Source: JAAYAY01 sp964429355
GTDB taxonomy: Bacteria > Planctomycetota > Planctomycetia > Pirellulales > Thermoguttaceae
DNA length: 64,000 nucleotides
Assembly: GCA_964429355.1 (NCBI GenBank)
Contig: CAYSCH010000004.1
Location: forward strand, 1-64,000
Direction of reading: 5' to 3'
Of the stretch, positions 1 through 9,947 are shown in pieces. A model generated the notes under the pieces. The model saw only the letters and a list, made by a program, of their open reading frames with translations, was not told the DNA's origin and searched no databases. Both the position numbers and the translations under genes were made by a program. Each line of letters opens with the position of its first letter. Positions within the stretch are counted from its first letter, which is position 1.

Positions 1-23
1 CCGCCGGAAAACGACTCAAAAAT

Positions 24-52
24 TCAAAAAAATCCCCCCTCAAAGAGGGGGG
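24..52 (-). terminator. Rho-independent terminator overlapping the end of the isocitrate dehydrogenase gene
   Basis: On the minus strand an 8-bp perfect GC-rich stem (CCCCCCTC / GAGGGGGG, three-base loop) is followed by A and seven T. The stem lies inside the last codons of the gene and the TGA stop (24-26) comes after the T tract, so the last residues (FEGGFF) are encoded by the terminator itself. Confidence 0.75.
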
Positions 53-1187
53 CAAGCCAATAAACCGACGGCAAGACGCGAAAGGCGTCGAATTGCATCT
101 TCCGGCAGATCGCCTCGGCCATCTCCTGGGTTCCGACGGCGGTCGGATCGTTCCGATCGGCCTTCATGTCGTAGGTCACATCCATGCCCTCGGCGATGAC
201 GGCCGCGACCGCCCGTTCCAGCCGATCGGCCGCCTCGGTTTCCTTGAGATGGCGGAGCATGAGCATGCCGGAGAGGATCAGGGCGGTGGGGTTGACCTTG
301 TTCTGGCCTTTGTACTTGGGAGCCGAGCCGTGGGTGGCTTCAAACACGGCGCCGTTCGGGCCCATATTCATGCCGGGTGCCACGCCCAGGCCGCAGACAA
401 TGCCGGCCGCCAGGTCGCTGAGAATGTCGCCGTAGAGATTGGGCAGTACGATCACGTCGTAGAGTTCGGGCTTCTGTGCCAACTGCATGCACATGTTGTC
501 GACGATGCGGTCTTCGAACTCGATATCCGGAAATTCTTCGGCCACCTTGCGGGAGTGCTTCAAGTAGAGCCCGTCGGTGTATTTCATGATGTTGGCCTTG
601 TGGACGGTGGTGACCTTCTTGCGACCGTTCTCTCGGGCATATTCGAAGGCGCAGCGAACGATCTGCTCCGAGCCGGTGATGCTGATCGGCTTGATGGAAA
701 TGCCGGTCTCGCTGGGGCCACTCATGATCTTGCGGCCGGTGGTGATATGGTTGATGTGCTCGACCAAGGCGGCCGTCTCCGGTTTGCCCTGCTCAAACTC
801 GATGCCCGCATACAGATCTTCGGTGTTCTCGCGGACGATGACCAGGTCCACCGGCACGCCGCTGAAAAAGGTACGAACGCCGGGATAGTACTTGCAGGGA
901 CGGATGCAGGCAAAAAGACCGAGTTCCTGGCGAAGATGGACGTTGATGCTGCGGAACCCCGTACCGACCGGCGTAGTGATCGGGGCCTTGAGGGCACAGC
1001 GGGTACGGCGGATGCTGTCGAGCACAGCGTCGGGGAGCGGGTTGCCGGTACGCTCCATCACGTCAATTCCGGCTTCCTGCTCGTCCCAGTTGATTTTGAC
1101 GCCGGTTGCGTCGACGCACTTCCGAGCCGCCTCTGCCAGTTCGGGTCCCACACCGTCGCCGGTGATCAACGTCACGTCATGAGCCAT
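24..1187 (-). CDS. icd: NAD-type isocitrate dehydrogenase (isocitrate/isopropylmalate dehydrogenase family)
   Basis: This enzyme oxidatively decarboxylates isocitrate to 2-oxoglutarate in the TCA cycle, in the cytoplasm. The 387-residue protein begins AHDVTLITGDGVGPEL, carries the substrate loop GFRSINVHLRQELGLFACIR, the RENTEDLYAGIEF signature, the metal-binding segment PNLYGDILSDLAAG and the cofactor loop EATHGSAPKYKG followed by NPTALILSG. The SINVHLR loop fits isocitrate better than isopropylmalate, and the cofactor loop resembles NAD-dependent members. A start at 1187 is chosen because it has AGGTGAAG just upstream; an in-frame ATG at 1244 would add 19 residues that do not look conserved. 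It is transcribed alone, divergent from the next gene. Isopropylmalate or homoisocitrate dehydrogenase is less likely. Confidence 0.88.
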   Translation of the reverse strand: MAHDVTLITGDGVGPELAEAARKCVDATGVKINWDEQEAGIDVMERTGNPLPDAVLDSIRRTRCALKAPITTPVGTGFRSINVHLRQELGLFACIRPCKYYPGVRTFFSGVPVDLVIVRENTEDLYAGIEFEQGKPETAALVEHINHITTGRKIMSGPSETGISIKPISITGSEQIVRCAFEYARENGRKKVTTVHKANIMKYTDGLYLKHSRKVAEEFPDIEFEDRIVDNMCMQLAQKPELYDVIVLPNLYGDILSDLAAGIVCGLGVAPGMNMGPNGAVFEATHGSAPKYKGQNKVNPTALILSGMLMLRHLKETEAADRLERAVAAVIAEGMDVTYDMKADRNDPTAVGTQEMAEAICRKMQFDAFRVLPSVYWLAPLFEGGFF

Positions 1188-1679
1188 CTTCTTCACCTGA
1201 TTTCGCGAGTCTTGGTGCCTGGAGTTCGATGAGAAACGATCCAAGTGTTACTGGCCAAGGCTGGTTCAAGGGTGCTCGGGGTTGAGTCCCCCCAAAATAC
1301 CTATCCAATTCCTGCCCGCTTCAATGAGCCAGCCAGACCAACCAACGTATCAGAAACCAACCGGGGCGGTCAACAATCGGCCAAATTGGGGGGCAAGAGG
1401 CAAATTGGCGGGGAAATAGGGGGCTGCCGCGAGGAATTCAGACGATCCGGATGCTTGCCTGATACTGGAACGGCGGTGGGACTTTATAATTGATTTGGGT
1501 CGCGTATCGTTCCTGAGATACATCTTTGCCGTTCCTTCGTCATACCTTCACCACCTTTTCGTGTTCGAACTAGAACGACACAGCCGAGGCACGTCAGAAT
1601 CTGGCCCCAACCGTTGCTCTGGTCAGGCGACTTGGGGCACCAACGACGCCGATTCCCCTCTTAAGAGGGAAGGAACCGC
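1188..1679. other. Divergent intergenic region without a gene
   Basis: About 490 bases separate two divergent genes. A perfect TATAAT lies at 1485-1490 on the plus strand, but no convincing -35 box stands 16-18 bases upstream. AAGAGGGAAGGAACCGC precedes the ATG at 1680 and serves as ribosome binding site. Nothing else was recognised. Confidence 0.5.
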
Positions 1680-4600
1680 ATGGCAAGCGTGAGTGTTGCT
1701 CCTCCCAAACCACCGTCACGGATGCCTGAACCGCACAGCGACGTTATCGAGAAGCGGATCCGGCAGACTCGCTGGCAATTGAAGCTCAATGACTTCGCGA
1801 CGGCGTCGATTGCCCTCCTGGCCGGAGTACTGGGCTATCTGCTGGTCAGCGCGCTGGCCGACCATTGGCTCGTTCCGGGAGGCCTTGGTTTCAAGAGCCG
1901 GCTGGTTCTGTTTCTCGGGCTTCTGGGTGGAGCAGGATGGTATTGTGCCAGGGTACTGTTGCCGCCCCTGATCTTTCAGGTCAATCCGATCTACGCCGCC
2001 AAGACCCTTGAGCAGGCCCGTCCTTCGCTCAAGAACAGCCTGATCAATTTGCTTCTCCTTCGGCGTGAAGGCAGAACGGGCCACGAAAACCCGCTGGCTG
2101 AAAGGGTGATCGAAGGTCTGCGGGAGACGACGGCCGATCAGCTCAACCTCATTCCCGCCGAAGTGGCCGTGGATCGTATCCACTTGATTCGGCGCGGCTA
2201 CGTGCTGGTGGGACTGGTGGCCACGGCGGCGGTCTATCTTATGATATCGCCCAAGAACCCCATGCCGTCTTTCGGGCGAGTGCTCTGGCCGTGGGCTCGA
2301 ATTGCTGCGCCGAGCCGGGTGGAAATCGGCCAGCTCCGGCCGGGTAACGCCACGGTTTTTCAAGGGCGTTCGACGACGGTGTCGGCCGTCGTCGAGGGGC
2401 TTCGCTCGGGCGAAGAGGTGCTTTTGCGGTACAGCACCGACGACGGTCAGATCGTGGATCAGGCGATTCCGATGACGCCGGGTGAGGGGCACAATCGCTT
2501 CGAATGCCAGGTTCCGCCCACCAAGGCCGGCTTGCAGCAATCGCTGGACTACTACGTTACCGCGGGCGACTGCACCACTTTCCGGTACCGCCTCGAGATG
2601 GAGGTGCCCCCCACGATCGTCGTCGATTCCGTCCGTTACACCTATCCGCCGTACACGGGCCTTCCGGAACGCGTGGTGAATGACTCTGCCGACGTTCGCG
2701 CGATCGAAGGAACGCAAGTTGGCCTGGAGGCAACCGCCAACCGCCAGATCCAGTGGGCCGGCATCGAGGTCAACGGACAGGCTGACGGGCGAATCCGCAT
2801 GCGAACGGAGGGCAAGAAAGCTCGCGGCCAGTTCAGGCTCCAATTGGGCCAGGACGACGAGGGCTCGCCTCGCTGGTATCAAATCCGGTTTGCCGAGTCG
2901 GAGACCGGCCAGGGCCGTGAGAACCTGGATCCAGTCCGGCATCGGATCGAGGTGCTTGCCGATCGTGGGCCCGAGGTGCGCTGGGTAGACGTCCCGGCCG
3001 AAAATGCCACAGTTCCGCTGGATGGCATGGTCGAACTGACGCTCGAAGCNNNNNNNNNNCTCGAAGCATCCGATCCTGATTTTGCCCTCTCGCGAGTGGC
3101 CATACTGGCCCAGCGTGCTGGCCGCCCGCTGCCGATTCCGCTCCTCTTGGATCGGACCGATACGGACCGAGGATACGAAGGCCAGTATAAGTCGACCTAC
3201 CAATTCGAGCCGGCCAGGCTCGGGCTACGTGTTGGCGATGAAGTCCAATATCAGGCGGTTGCTGAAGACAACAAGCAGCCGGTGCGAAACCGGACCGAGA
3301 CCGAACCACGCATGCTGAAGATCGGTCCGCCGGAGCGTTCGGAGCCACAGAACTCCAAAGCCCCCGGCCAGTCGGGCAGCTCGGAGCCGCCACAGACGCA
3401 GCCGCAGCCAGGAGAAAAGGCCCAGGACGCCAGCCAACCCGGGGAAAAAGTTCCACCGCAGGACCCCGCCACGAAGGCGGAGCAAAACGATCCGAATTCG
3501 TCGGCCGAAGCTGGAGAGCAAAACGCTCCATCGCAGCAGCAGGCGGGCGACCAAGGCGAGTCTGGAGAATCGTCGAACCAGGGCGACAACCCGCAGGACA
3601 ACGCCGGCGGACAGTCGAAGGAGCCTGGCAAAAACGGATCTGCGGCCGACAACAAGACGCCGCAAGGTCAGGACGAGGAGGGCCAGAAGGACGATCAAGC
3701 CAACCAGGAAGGCCAGAAGGGTGGCAACGCCGGCCAGGAAGGCCAGCAAGGCAGCCAGGCTGGGCAGGAAGGGAGCAAGCGTCAGCAACCGGTCGCCCCC
3801 GAGGCGCCGGGCGATGTCTTCGAAGAGGTGCTGAAGCAACGCGAGAAAGACATGCAGGAGGGGAGGCAGCAGCCGCAAGAAAGCGGCCAGCAGGGGGAGA
3901 AGTCCGAGCCCAAAGCGGGTGAGAAGTCGAAGCCCGATCAAGGCGAGCCCTCCGGCGACCCGCAGGCCGGCGAGGAATCCGAGGGGGCCGAGGAGCATCC
4001 TGGCCAGTCGGACGTGCCGCCCAATCGGATGGAGCAAGGCGGAAAAGGAGGGGAGGAGGAAAGCCCCAAGTCTCCCGAGGAAATGGCGGGAGAAGGCGGC
4101 CAGTCCGGTGCAGCGTCGGCCAGCGAGAGCCCGAACAAGGCCCCCGAAACGGAAAGCAAGACCTCCGGTGGCGGGAAACCTGCCGGGAAGCCGGGCAAAG
4201 GCGATGCCTCGGAGGATGCGGAGACCGTCGACGGAGGTAAGGCCAAACCGGAGGACCTGGAAAACGGCAAGGTCGAATCGGTCGAGCGGCAGCCTCATGA
4301 TCCGGCCAACGGCAGTCAGCCAGAACAGTCGGCCAAGCCGCAGCCCGGTTCGCCCGATCCCGGAGACCCCACCGGCAGCAAGCCCGCCGAGGAGCCAGGC
4401 AACGCCCAACCCTCTCCCATGCCCCAAGAGGCCAATCAGCCGAACGCCAAGAAGCCGACCGGCGCACAGCCGACCGATCCGCAGACGAAATCTGAGGCCC
4501 AGTCGCCAACCATCAGCAAGAAGCAATCCGATCAAGATCAGCGCGAGCCGACCGATGGCGATCGGTCCGGAAATGGCGGCAAAGGAGGTGGGCAGGACTC

Positions 4601-5375
4601 CGACCAGCAAGGTCTGGGCAATCCAGGCAGTTCAACACCCGACCGCGAAGGCGGCCAGCCGGGAGGTGAACAGGGCGAAGGAGAAACCGGGCCTGAAGCG
4701 GGAGACAAGGTACCGACCGATCAGTCCACTGGCAATCAGGCCCGGCAACCTGGCGGGAAGGGGCAGGCCGAAGGCGAGTCGCAAGGCGATAACGCGGGGC
4801 AGAAACCCCAGCACGATTCCCAGCTCCCCCCGAGTCAGCAACCCCCTGCCGAGCAGCCCAGTGAGCAGGCCGGCGGCAGCCTTGGCAGCGATCCAAACCA
4901 GCGCGGCAGCGCGGAACCGCAAAGCCAGGCAGCCGGCGGGAGTGGAGTTGGGTCTGCTACCGGCGAGGGCACCAGCGAGGCCCTGGGCGCTGAGGCCGCG
5001 AACAAGGAGTACGCCGAGAAGGCCACAAACCTGGCCCTGGAGTACATTGAGGACCAGTTGAACAACAGCGAACCGAACCAGGAACTGCTCGACCGGCTGC
5101 AATGGACTCGTCAGGACCTCGAGCAGTTCCTCCGCCACTGGCAAAAGATGAAAGCGGACGCGAAGGACACCGGTCCGGCCGGCCAGGAGGCTCGTCGGGA
5201 ACTCGACGACGCCCTGAAGAGCCTTGGCCTGCGGCCCGCACGTTCGTCGGTGCGAGGGGGACGTGTGAAGGACGACACATTCCTGAAATCGGAGTCCATC
5301 CGTTCCACCGCTCCGCCCGCCTGGCGGGAACTCACCCAGGAATACACCAAGTCGATCAGTTCCGGGGACAAATAG
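1680..5375 (+). CDS. DUF4175-like giant membrane protein with a long Q/G/P-rich region
   Basis: The protein is about 1231 residues with three hydrophobic segments near the N-terminus (about 42-62, 74-93, 174-190), then an extracytoplasmic beta-rich part to about residue 540 with repeats of the type RYSTDDGQ and VRYTYPPYTGLPERV. A very long low-complexity stretch (about 545-1090) rich in Q, G, P, E, K and S follows, and then a short helical C-terminus. Planctomycete proteins of this build usually sit near MoxR/DUF58/vWA genes and are thought to act in the cell envelope, but their function is unknown. The coding sequence is interrupted by ten N at 3050-3059. Large open frames on the opposite strand come from the biased codon composition and are not genes. 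Confidence 0.8.
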   Translation: MASVSVAPPKPPSRMPEPHSDVIEKRIRQTRWQLKLNDFATASIALLAGVLGYLLVSALADHWLVPGGLGFKSRLVLFLGLLGGAGWYCARVLLPPLIFQVNPIYAAKTLEQARPSLKNSLINLLLLRREGRTGHENPLAERVIEGLRETTADQLNLIPAEVAVDRIHLIRRGYVLVGLVATAAVYLMISPKNPMPSFGRVLWPWARIAAPSRVEIGQLRPGNATVFQGRSTTVSAVVEGLRSGEEVLLRYSTDDGQIVDQAIPMTPGEGHNRFECQVPPTKAGLQQSLDYYVTAGDCTTFRYRLEMEVPPTIVVDSVRYTYPPYTGLPERVVNDSADVRAIEGTQVGLEATANRQIQWAGIEVNGQADGRIRMRTEGKKARGQFRLQLGQDDEGSPRWYQIRFAESETGQGRENLDPVRHRIEVLADRGPEVRWVDVPAENATVPLDGMVELTLEXXXXLEASDPDFALSRVAILAQRAGRPLPIPLLLDRTDTDRGYEGQYKSTYQFEPARLGLRVGDEVQYQAVAEDNKQPVRNRTETEPRMLKIGPPERSEPQNSKAPGQSGSSEPPQTQPQPGEKAQDASQPGEKVPPQDPATKAEQNDPNSSAEAGEQNAPSQQQAGDQGESGESSNQGDNPQDNAGGQSKEPGKNGSAADNKTPQGQDEEGQKDDQANQEGQKGGNAGQEGQQGSQAGQEGSKRQQPVAPEAPGDVFEEVLKQREKDMQEGRQQPQESGQQGEKSEPKAGEKSKPDQGEPSGDPQAGEESEGAEEHPGQSDVPPNRMEQGGKGGEEESPKSPEEMAGEGGQSGAASASESPNKAPETESKTSGGGKPAGKPGKGDASEDAETVDGGKAKPEDLENGKVESVERQPHDPANGSQPEQSAKPQPGSPDPGDPTGSKPAEEPGNAQPSPMPQEANQPNAKKPTGAQPTDPQTKSEAQSPTISKKQSDQDQREPTDGDRSGNGGKGGGQDSDQQGLGNPGSSTPDREGGQPGGEQGEGETGPEAGDKVPTDQSTGNQARQPGGKGQAEGESQGDNAGQKPQHDSQLPPSQQPPAEQPSEQAGGSLGSDPNQRGSAEPQSQAAGGSGVGSATGEGTSEALGAEAANKEYAEKATNLALEYIEDQLNNSEPNQELLDRLQWTRQDLEQFLRHWQKMKADAKDTGPAGQEARRELDDALKSLGLRPARSSVRGGRVKDDTFLKSESIRSTAPPAWRELTQEYTKSISSGDK
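3050..3059. other. Scaffold gap (10 N), probably artificial
   Basis: The word CTCGAAGC occurs immediately before (3042-3049) and immediately after (3060-3067) the N run. Removing the Ns and one copy deletes 18 bases, keeps the frame and gives TLEASDPDF, a natural sequence. Confidence 0.75.
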
Positions 5376-5487
5376 GTCGCCGGTGGGCGATCCGGTGAAC
5401 GTGGACTGGCCCGACCTGACCGGCCTGCCCCTATGTAAGGCCGCGCTGAACAATAAGTCAGCGATTTCGAGGAACGGCGCGAGCCGT

Positions 5488-5581
5488 CCGGTAGGGCGAA
5501 ACCGGAGGGCTTGCGCCCTGCCTGACCAATTCGGTAGCCCTCCGATACGGCGAGACCGGAGGGCTTGCGCCCTGCCGCTGA
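5488..5581. repeat. Two tandem copies of an intergenic palindromic repeat
   Basis: The sequence ACCGGAGGGCTTGCGCCCTG occurs at about 5501-5520 and again at about 5555-5574, with AGGGC-TTGC-GCCCT able to form a small hairpin in each. The second copy is preceded by GCCCTCCG, which pairs with CGGAGGGC. The repeats lie between the convergent ends of two genes and may help to end transcription. Confidence 0.6.
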
Positions 5582-5602
5582 TTCTCAATTCAGTCGCTGG
5601 GC

Positions 5603-7156
5603 TCAGTCGCTGGGCAACAGGGTTCCGATGGCAGCTCGTTCGGCAACGACGACGACGGCATCGTAGACCGGCATACGGAGGAACGTGCAGCCCTCGCCGT
5701 TTGTTTTCCAGAGGGTGTCGTCGATGTCGTAGACATCGCCGGAAACCAGATCAACCCAGACCGGATCCTTGAATGAGCCTTTGGCAACGGTCAGCTCCAA
5801 TTTCTCCAGCTCGGGACGTACACCCGGATTGTCGCTGCTTCGCCAGAGGGTGATCAGTTGGTGTCCATCAGCCGACCGGTAGCCGAAGATCGAATACTCT
5901 GCACCTTCGGAGCCGCCAGAAAGGGCCGCCTGGAAATCGGGAACTCGCTGGATGCGGTTGTCGAAGATGGCCGTGATATGCTGGACGGCGCGGTACGACT
6001 GCTTGGCATGGTGGATCGTCCGGTCGGGATTGATTTCCAGCAGCCCTTTCGAATTGATGAGGATTTCCAGGTTGTCTTTGTCGTCGCGGAGGTCGGAGTC
6101 GCCGCGAGTGCCCTGGTGGACGAGATAGGCCATATCGCAGATGGAGAAGTACGACGAAGGGATGTCGCGTCCCAGATCACCCAGCAGCCGCCGTGTGGCC
6201 CACTTCGCCTGGCGCAATTGGCTCCAATTGTACTTCGACACGGCCCCGAATGAACCCACGCGGGACGGCACGCCGTTCTCGTTCTGGCGGATGATGATCT
6301 CCGGGGAGAATGAGCGGACGACCTCGCGCAGCTGGGCCACGCGGCCGTAGCTGTCGTCGGGATTGTAGGAGTAGGGATGGTAGACGATTTCATGGCAGAG
6401 TGAGAGCTTGTCGTGGTCGCGAAGCCAGGTGAGCATCTGCTCGACGAAGGGAATATCGAAGGCCCCTCCGGCCGCGAACATGAAACGGGCCTGGGGCTGG
6501 AGTTCACGAATGACCTGGGCGGTGCGAGCGGCGAACTCGGCGTAGACTTCCGCTCCTTTTCCGCGCCCGGTCCGCGGCTCGTTCCAGATTTCCCACTGGT
6601 CGACGTGTTCCTTGTAGCGGTCGACCAGGGCCTCCACGTAGGCATCCCATGCCGCCAAAGCTTCCGGAGATTCGGGAAGTCCGCCGGAGAGCCCCGTACC
6701 GCCGCCCCCCTCGTAGATCGGGTTGCCGTAGCAGATGCAGACCCACGGTTTGACGCCCTGGGCGACCATGTCGGGGATGATTTCGTCGAGCCAGGCCCAA
6801 TCGTACTTTCCCTTTTCCTTCTCGGTCTTGGCCCAGCCCGACTGGATTCGGGCCTGTTTGGCTCCGAGGGGGCCCAGGTAATTGTGCCAGTTGGCGTAGA
6901 TTGTGTAGTCGCGGTCCATCGTCTCGGCACCAACCGACCAGTTTGACGATTCGATCTCCCGGGCGTGTCGCGGCCGGATCCGGCCCAGGCAGGTAAAACC
7001 CTCGCCAGGGGTTGTCGACGCACCGGTTGCGAATTTCGCTTCAGGCTGCTCCCGTTCCGCGCAGGCCGCAACAGGTGGCATCGCGGCCAGCAGAAGGAGG
7101 CCGGCGAGACAGCCGGCCCGTGCAGTGATCCATTGCCATCGTCGTGTAGAACTCAT
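5603..7156 (-). CDS. Secreted clan GH-A glycoside hydrolase (GH39/GH5-like)
   Basis: A 517-residue protein with a signal peptide at residues 1-32 (hydrophobic core LAGLLLLAAMPPVA). It has a TIM-barrel pattern of clan GH-A: WEIWNEP with the acid/base Glu at about 193, and IIIRQNENG with the probable nucleophile Glu at about 293, preceded by the HPYSYNP strand at about 260. The substrate cannot be read from sequence; GH39-like xylosidases or iduronidases and related families are the closest type. The last bases hold a tandem duplication of TCAGTCGCTGGGC. It is downstream of the sigma factor/kinase pair on the same strand, about 110 bases away, so co-transcription is possible but unproven. Confidence 0.75.
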   Translation of the reverse strand: MSSTRRWQWITARAGCLAGLLLLAAMPPVAACAEREQPEAKFATGASTTPGEGFTCLGRIRPRHAREIESSNWSVGAETMDRDYTIYANWHNYLGPLGAKQARIQSGWAKTEKEKGKYDWAWLDEIIPDMVAQGVKPWVCICYGNPIYEGGGGTGLSGGLPESPEALAAWDAYVEALVDRYKEHVDQWEIWNEPRTGRGKGAEVYAEFAARTAQVIRELQPQARFMFAAGGAFDIPFVEQMLTWLRDHDKLSLCHEIVYHPYSYNPDDSYGRVAQLREVVRSFSPEIIIRQNENGVPSRVGSFGAVSKYNWSQLRQAKWATRRLLGDLGRDIPSSYFSICDMAYLVHQGTRGDSDLRDDKDNLEILINSKGLLEINPDRTIHHAKQSYRAVQHITAIFDNRIQRVPDFQAALSGGSEGAEYSIFGYRSADGHQLITLWRSSDNPGVRPELEKLELTVAKGSFKDPVWVDLVSGDVYDIDDTLWKTNGEGCTFLRMPVYDAVVVVAERAAIGTLLPSD

Positions 7157-7263
7157 CGTTCAGACTCCTTATTGGGGCGGCGCAATTTTGACGGTGCCGT
7201 CTTTCGATGTCGCGACATGGGTTGTCTTCCGGCACACAGGAAGCCCGGACTGGAACATGGCGG

Positions 7264-9936
7264 CTACGGCGTTGGCACCACCCGGTCACCTGGTTCTGCG
7301 AGAACGTCGCTGAGGGTCTCGTAGGCGACGGCGATGGTGACGCTGGCAAGGCGATCGTCGCCAAGGTCGGAACGTTCCGCCAGGTTTTCAAGCTCGAGGA
7401 TGCACGTTTCCAGCGTCTCTCGTGACTGGGCAAGCGATTCCGGATCGCCGGTGGTCCTATGAATGAGTCGAAGTGTCTGGGCCAGCTTCAGTCGCATGAA
7501 TTCACGCAGGACCCGGTGGTAGGGTGGCAACTCCGGGAATCGCTCGATTGCGTCTTCCTGAGTTGCCAGAGCCTGACGCAAGAAAGAAGCGGCCTCGTCG
7601 GGCTGGCCCTGGTGATTGCAGGTTTCTGCCAGTTTGGCGAGTATCAAGGCCGTCGAGCAGGTATATTGGGGAATCGAGGGGTTGTGCCCCATCAACCAAC
7701 GCAATTCCACTAGCGCCATGGCGAGGCTGGACTTCGCATGGGGCTCCGGCCGGGACTGCTGCCAGGGGAAGAATCCGACGTGGATCCACGCGTACGTGGC
7801 AGCCAGCTCGTAGCGATAATCGAGCACATCCGGATGCGAGTCCTTGAGTTCCTCAAGGATCCGGATCGCTCGCTGCCGATTGGCGGCCTCTTGGCGACTC
7901 ATGACCGCCGTTGGGGGCCGAAGGCATAGAGCCAGCAGAAAACGATAGTCGGGCAGATTCGGACTGTCGGAAACCAGGTTTTCGAGAATCGCCGTGGCCG
8001 CCTGGCGGCACTGCGGACTGCCGTAGGGCCGCGCGGGCGTTTGCGTCTGGTCCGGCAGTTCCTCACCGCGCCGGTTGCCGAGCTCGAAGGTCGCCTTGTT
8101 CGCAAGATAGTAGAGGGTCCGAGCCGCCTCGTATTGGCAGTCGGGAGGCAGGTCGGCCACGTTGCCCGCCTCTTGGATGGAAGCCAGGGCCTGGCGATGG
8201 GATGTGTATGCCGCGGCCATGTCGAGTCGTGCCGACTGGATGTTCCCCAATCCATTGCAGGTTCTCGCCAACTCGAGTGCAACCTGGGCCCGGTGGTCCG
8301 CTGCGGGTTCCATGGCCGTCAGTCGCTGGATGGCGCGACGATAATCCAGTTCTGCTTCAGCCAACTGCCCCAGAAGCTGGCGGATGTCGCCGATGCGACG
8401 GCAGGCTACCGCCGATTGAAGCTGGACGGTTCGGTCGTCGCCGGCCTGCTCAGCGAGGCGATCGTAGCAGACCAGGAGCCCTTTGAGCAATGCGGCCGTC
8501 TCCTCCGACGCTCGTACCTGCATCGCAATCCGCCCCTCCGCCGGCAGCGTCCCGCCTGAACGAAGTCCGAGACACACGCATGCCTCGCCGCGTGCGTCGA
8601 TTCCCGACTGGATCCAGAACCGGTCGGGCGACAATTGGAGAAAGACATCGTCCAAGGCCTCCAGGGCCACGACGGACGACGCTTCGGCCCGCCGCAGCGC
8701 GGCGGTCGTCTCCCGGTACGCCTTGCGGGTTTGCAGGTGGCCAACCAGGGCCGTGATTGCCGCGACAACCAGGAGCAACGCCGCCAGCGCCGACACGGCT
8801 GCCAATGCCGGGTTGCGCATGCACCAGCGCAGCAGTCGCTCCGGCCAGATCACGTGCCGGGCGCGGATTGGACGTCCGTCGAGGAATCGCTGCAGGTCGT
8901 CGCCAAGGGCGGTTGCATCGGCATATCTCCGCTGCGGTTCCCACTGGAGGCATTTGAGGATGATCGTTTGGAGATCGCGGGGTACGGCCGGGTGGAGTTT
9001 TCGCGGCCGAGTGGCCTCGGGCCGTTCCCGGCTGAGGGCGTCGCGACGGCAACAGCTCGAATCGCCGAGAGCAGGCTGCAGAGTGGCAAGCTCGTAAAGC
9101 GTTGCTCCGAGCGAGTAAAGGTCGCTGCGGATCTCGGCCTTGCCTCGCACCTGTTCCGGCGCCATGTAACGGGGCGTGCCGGCCATTTCACCGCCGCGAC
9201 CGGCATCGCCCGAATCGATAGCTTGCGCGAGCCCGAAATCGGCGACCGAGACGTTGTCGTCTTCATCCAGGAGCAGGTTACTCGGCTTGACGTCACGGTG
9301 GAGAGTCCCCTGGCTATGGGCGTAGGCCAGGGCCTCGGCGGCCTGGATGCCGATGCGAGCGACCCGCGACCAGTGGGCGCCGTCGAGAGTGGTAACATCG
9401 CCCTGGTTACGAAGGCGGCGGATGATCTCATCCAGGCCGACGCCCCGCACCAGCGGCATCACGTAATAGTGGAGGCCGTCGTGCACGCCGGCTCCAAAAA
9501 TGGGCACAATATGCGTATGGTGCAGGTTGGCGGCCGTCTGGGCCTCCCGCTCGAATCGCCGGCGATCTCTTTCTTGCAGGAGAACGTGTTTGGGCAGCAC
9601 CTTCAGCGCCACCCGGCGCGCGAGCGACTTCTGTTCCGCCTCGTAGACGATGCCCATCCCGCCGCGGCCAATCTCCCGGAGGATGCGGAAATCTCCCAGG
9701 AACTCGGCAGCGCCCGGGTGCGATGCCCGAAAACCGGCGCGCCGTTGCGTCTCCTCCTCCGACCGGTACTGCTCCATGGCGGCGATGGCAGGAAACAACT
9801 GTTCGATCTGGTCGGCAAATTGCGGATGTTGGAGAACGTACTGCGAGATGGCGGGCGTCTGGCCTTGCCGCAGGCGAGAGACGAACTCCTCGGCCAGTTC
9901 ATCCAAAGGGTCTCGCTCTTGAGCCGAATCGATCAT
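7264..9936 (-). CDS. Membrane Ser/Thr protein kinase with extracytoplasmic TPR-like region
   Basis: An 890-residue Hanks-type kinase. The kinase domain (about 83-350) shows GRGGMG at about 91-95, the ATP lysine at about 112, HRDVKPSN with catalytic Asp at about 215, DFG at about 233 and APEQ. A short N-terminal helical part with QYVLQHPQ and EQLFPA precedes it, as in many planctomycete kinases. One membrane segment lies at about 376-398, and the remaining 490 residues outside are helical and TPR-like. The start is 11 bases downstream of the stop of an ECF sigma factor, so the two form an operon. Such pairs in Planctomycetes are thought to be signalling modules in which phosphorylation or binding controls the sigma factor; this is inferred here. 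Confidence 0.88.
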   Translation of the reverse strand: MIDSAQERDPLDELAEEFVSRLRQGQTPAISQYVLQHPQFADQIEQLFPAIAAMEQYRSEEETQRRAGFRASHPGAAEFLGDFRILREIGRGGMGIVYEAEQKSLARRVALKVLPKHVLLQERDRRRFEREAQTAANLHHTHIVPIFGAGVHDGLHYYVMPLVRGVGLDEIIRRLRNQGDVTTLDGAHWSRVARIGIQAAEALAYAHSQGTLHRDVKPSNLLLDEDDNVSVADFGLAQAIDSGDAGRGGEMAGTPRYMAPEQVRGKAEIRSDLYSLGATLYELATLQPALGDSSCCRRDALSRERPEATRPRKLHPAVPRDLQTIILKCLQWEPQRRYADATALGDDLQRFLDGRPIRARHVIWPERLLRWCMRNPALAAVSALAALLLVVAAITALVGHLQTRKAYRETTAALRRAEASSVVALEALDDVFLQLSPDRFWIQSGIDARGEACVCLGLRSGGTLPAEGRIAMQVRASEETAALLKGLLVCYDRLAEQAGDDRTVQLQSAVACRRIGDIRQLLGQLAEAELDYRRAIQRLTAMEPAADHRAQVALELARTCNGLGNIQSARLDMAAAYTSHRQALASIQEAGNVADLPPDCQYEAARTLYYLANKATFELGNRRGEELPDQTQTPARPYGSPQCRQAATAILENLVSDSPNLPDYRFLLALCLRPPTAVMSRQEAANRQRAIRILEELKDSHPDVLDYRYELAATYAWIHVGFFPWQQSRPEPHAKSSLAMALVELRWLMGHNPSIPQYTCSTALILAKLAETCNHQGQPDEAASFLRQALATQEDAIERFPELPPYHRVLREFMRLKLAQTLRLIHRTTGDPESLAQSRETLETCILELENLAERSDLGDDRLASVTIAVAYETLSDVLAEPGDRVVPTP

Positions 9937-9947
9937 GGCAGTTGACT

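Noticed and set aside
1245..1692. Two small plus-strand frames before the giant membrane protein gene
   Set aside because: No ribosome binding site, no recognisable sequence and atypical composition.
2833..4610. Long open frames on the minus strand opposite the giant membrane protein gene
   Set aside because: They mirror the Q/G/P-rich low-complexity coding region, consist of Arg/Pro/Leu-rich sequence without domains, and lack start signals.
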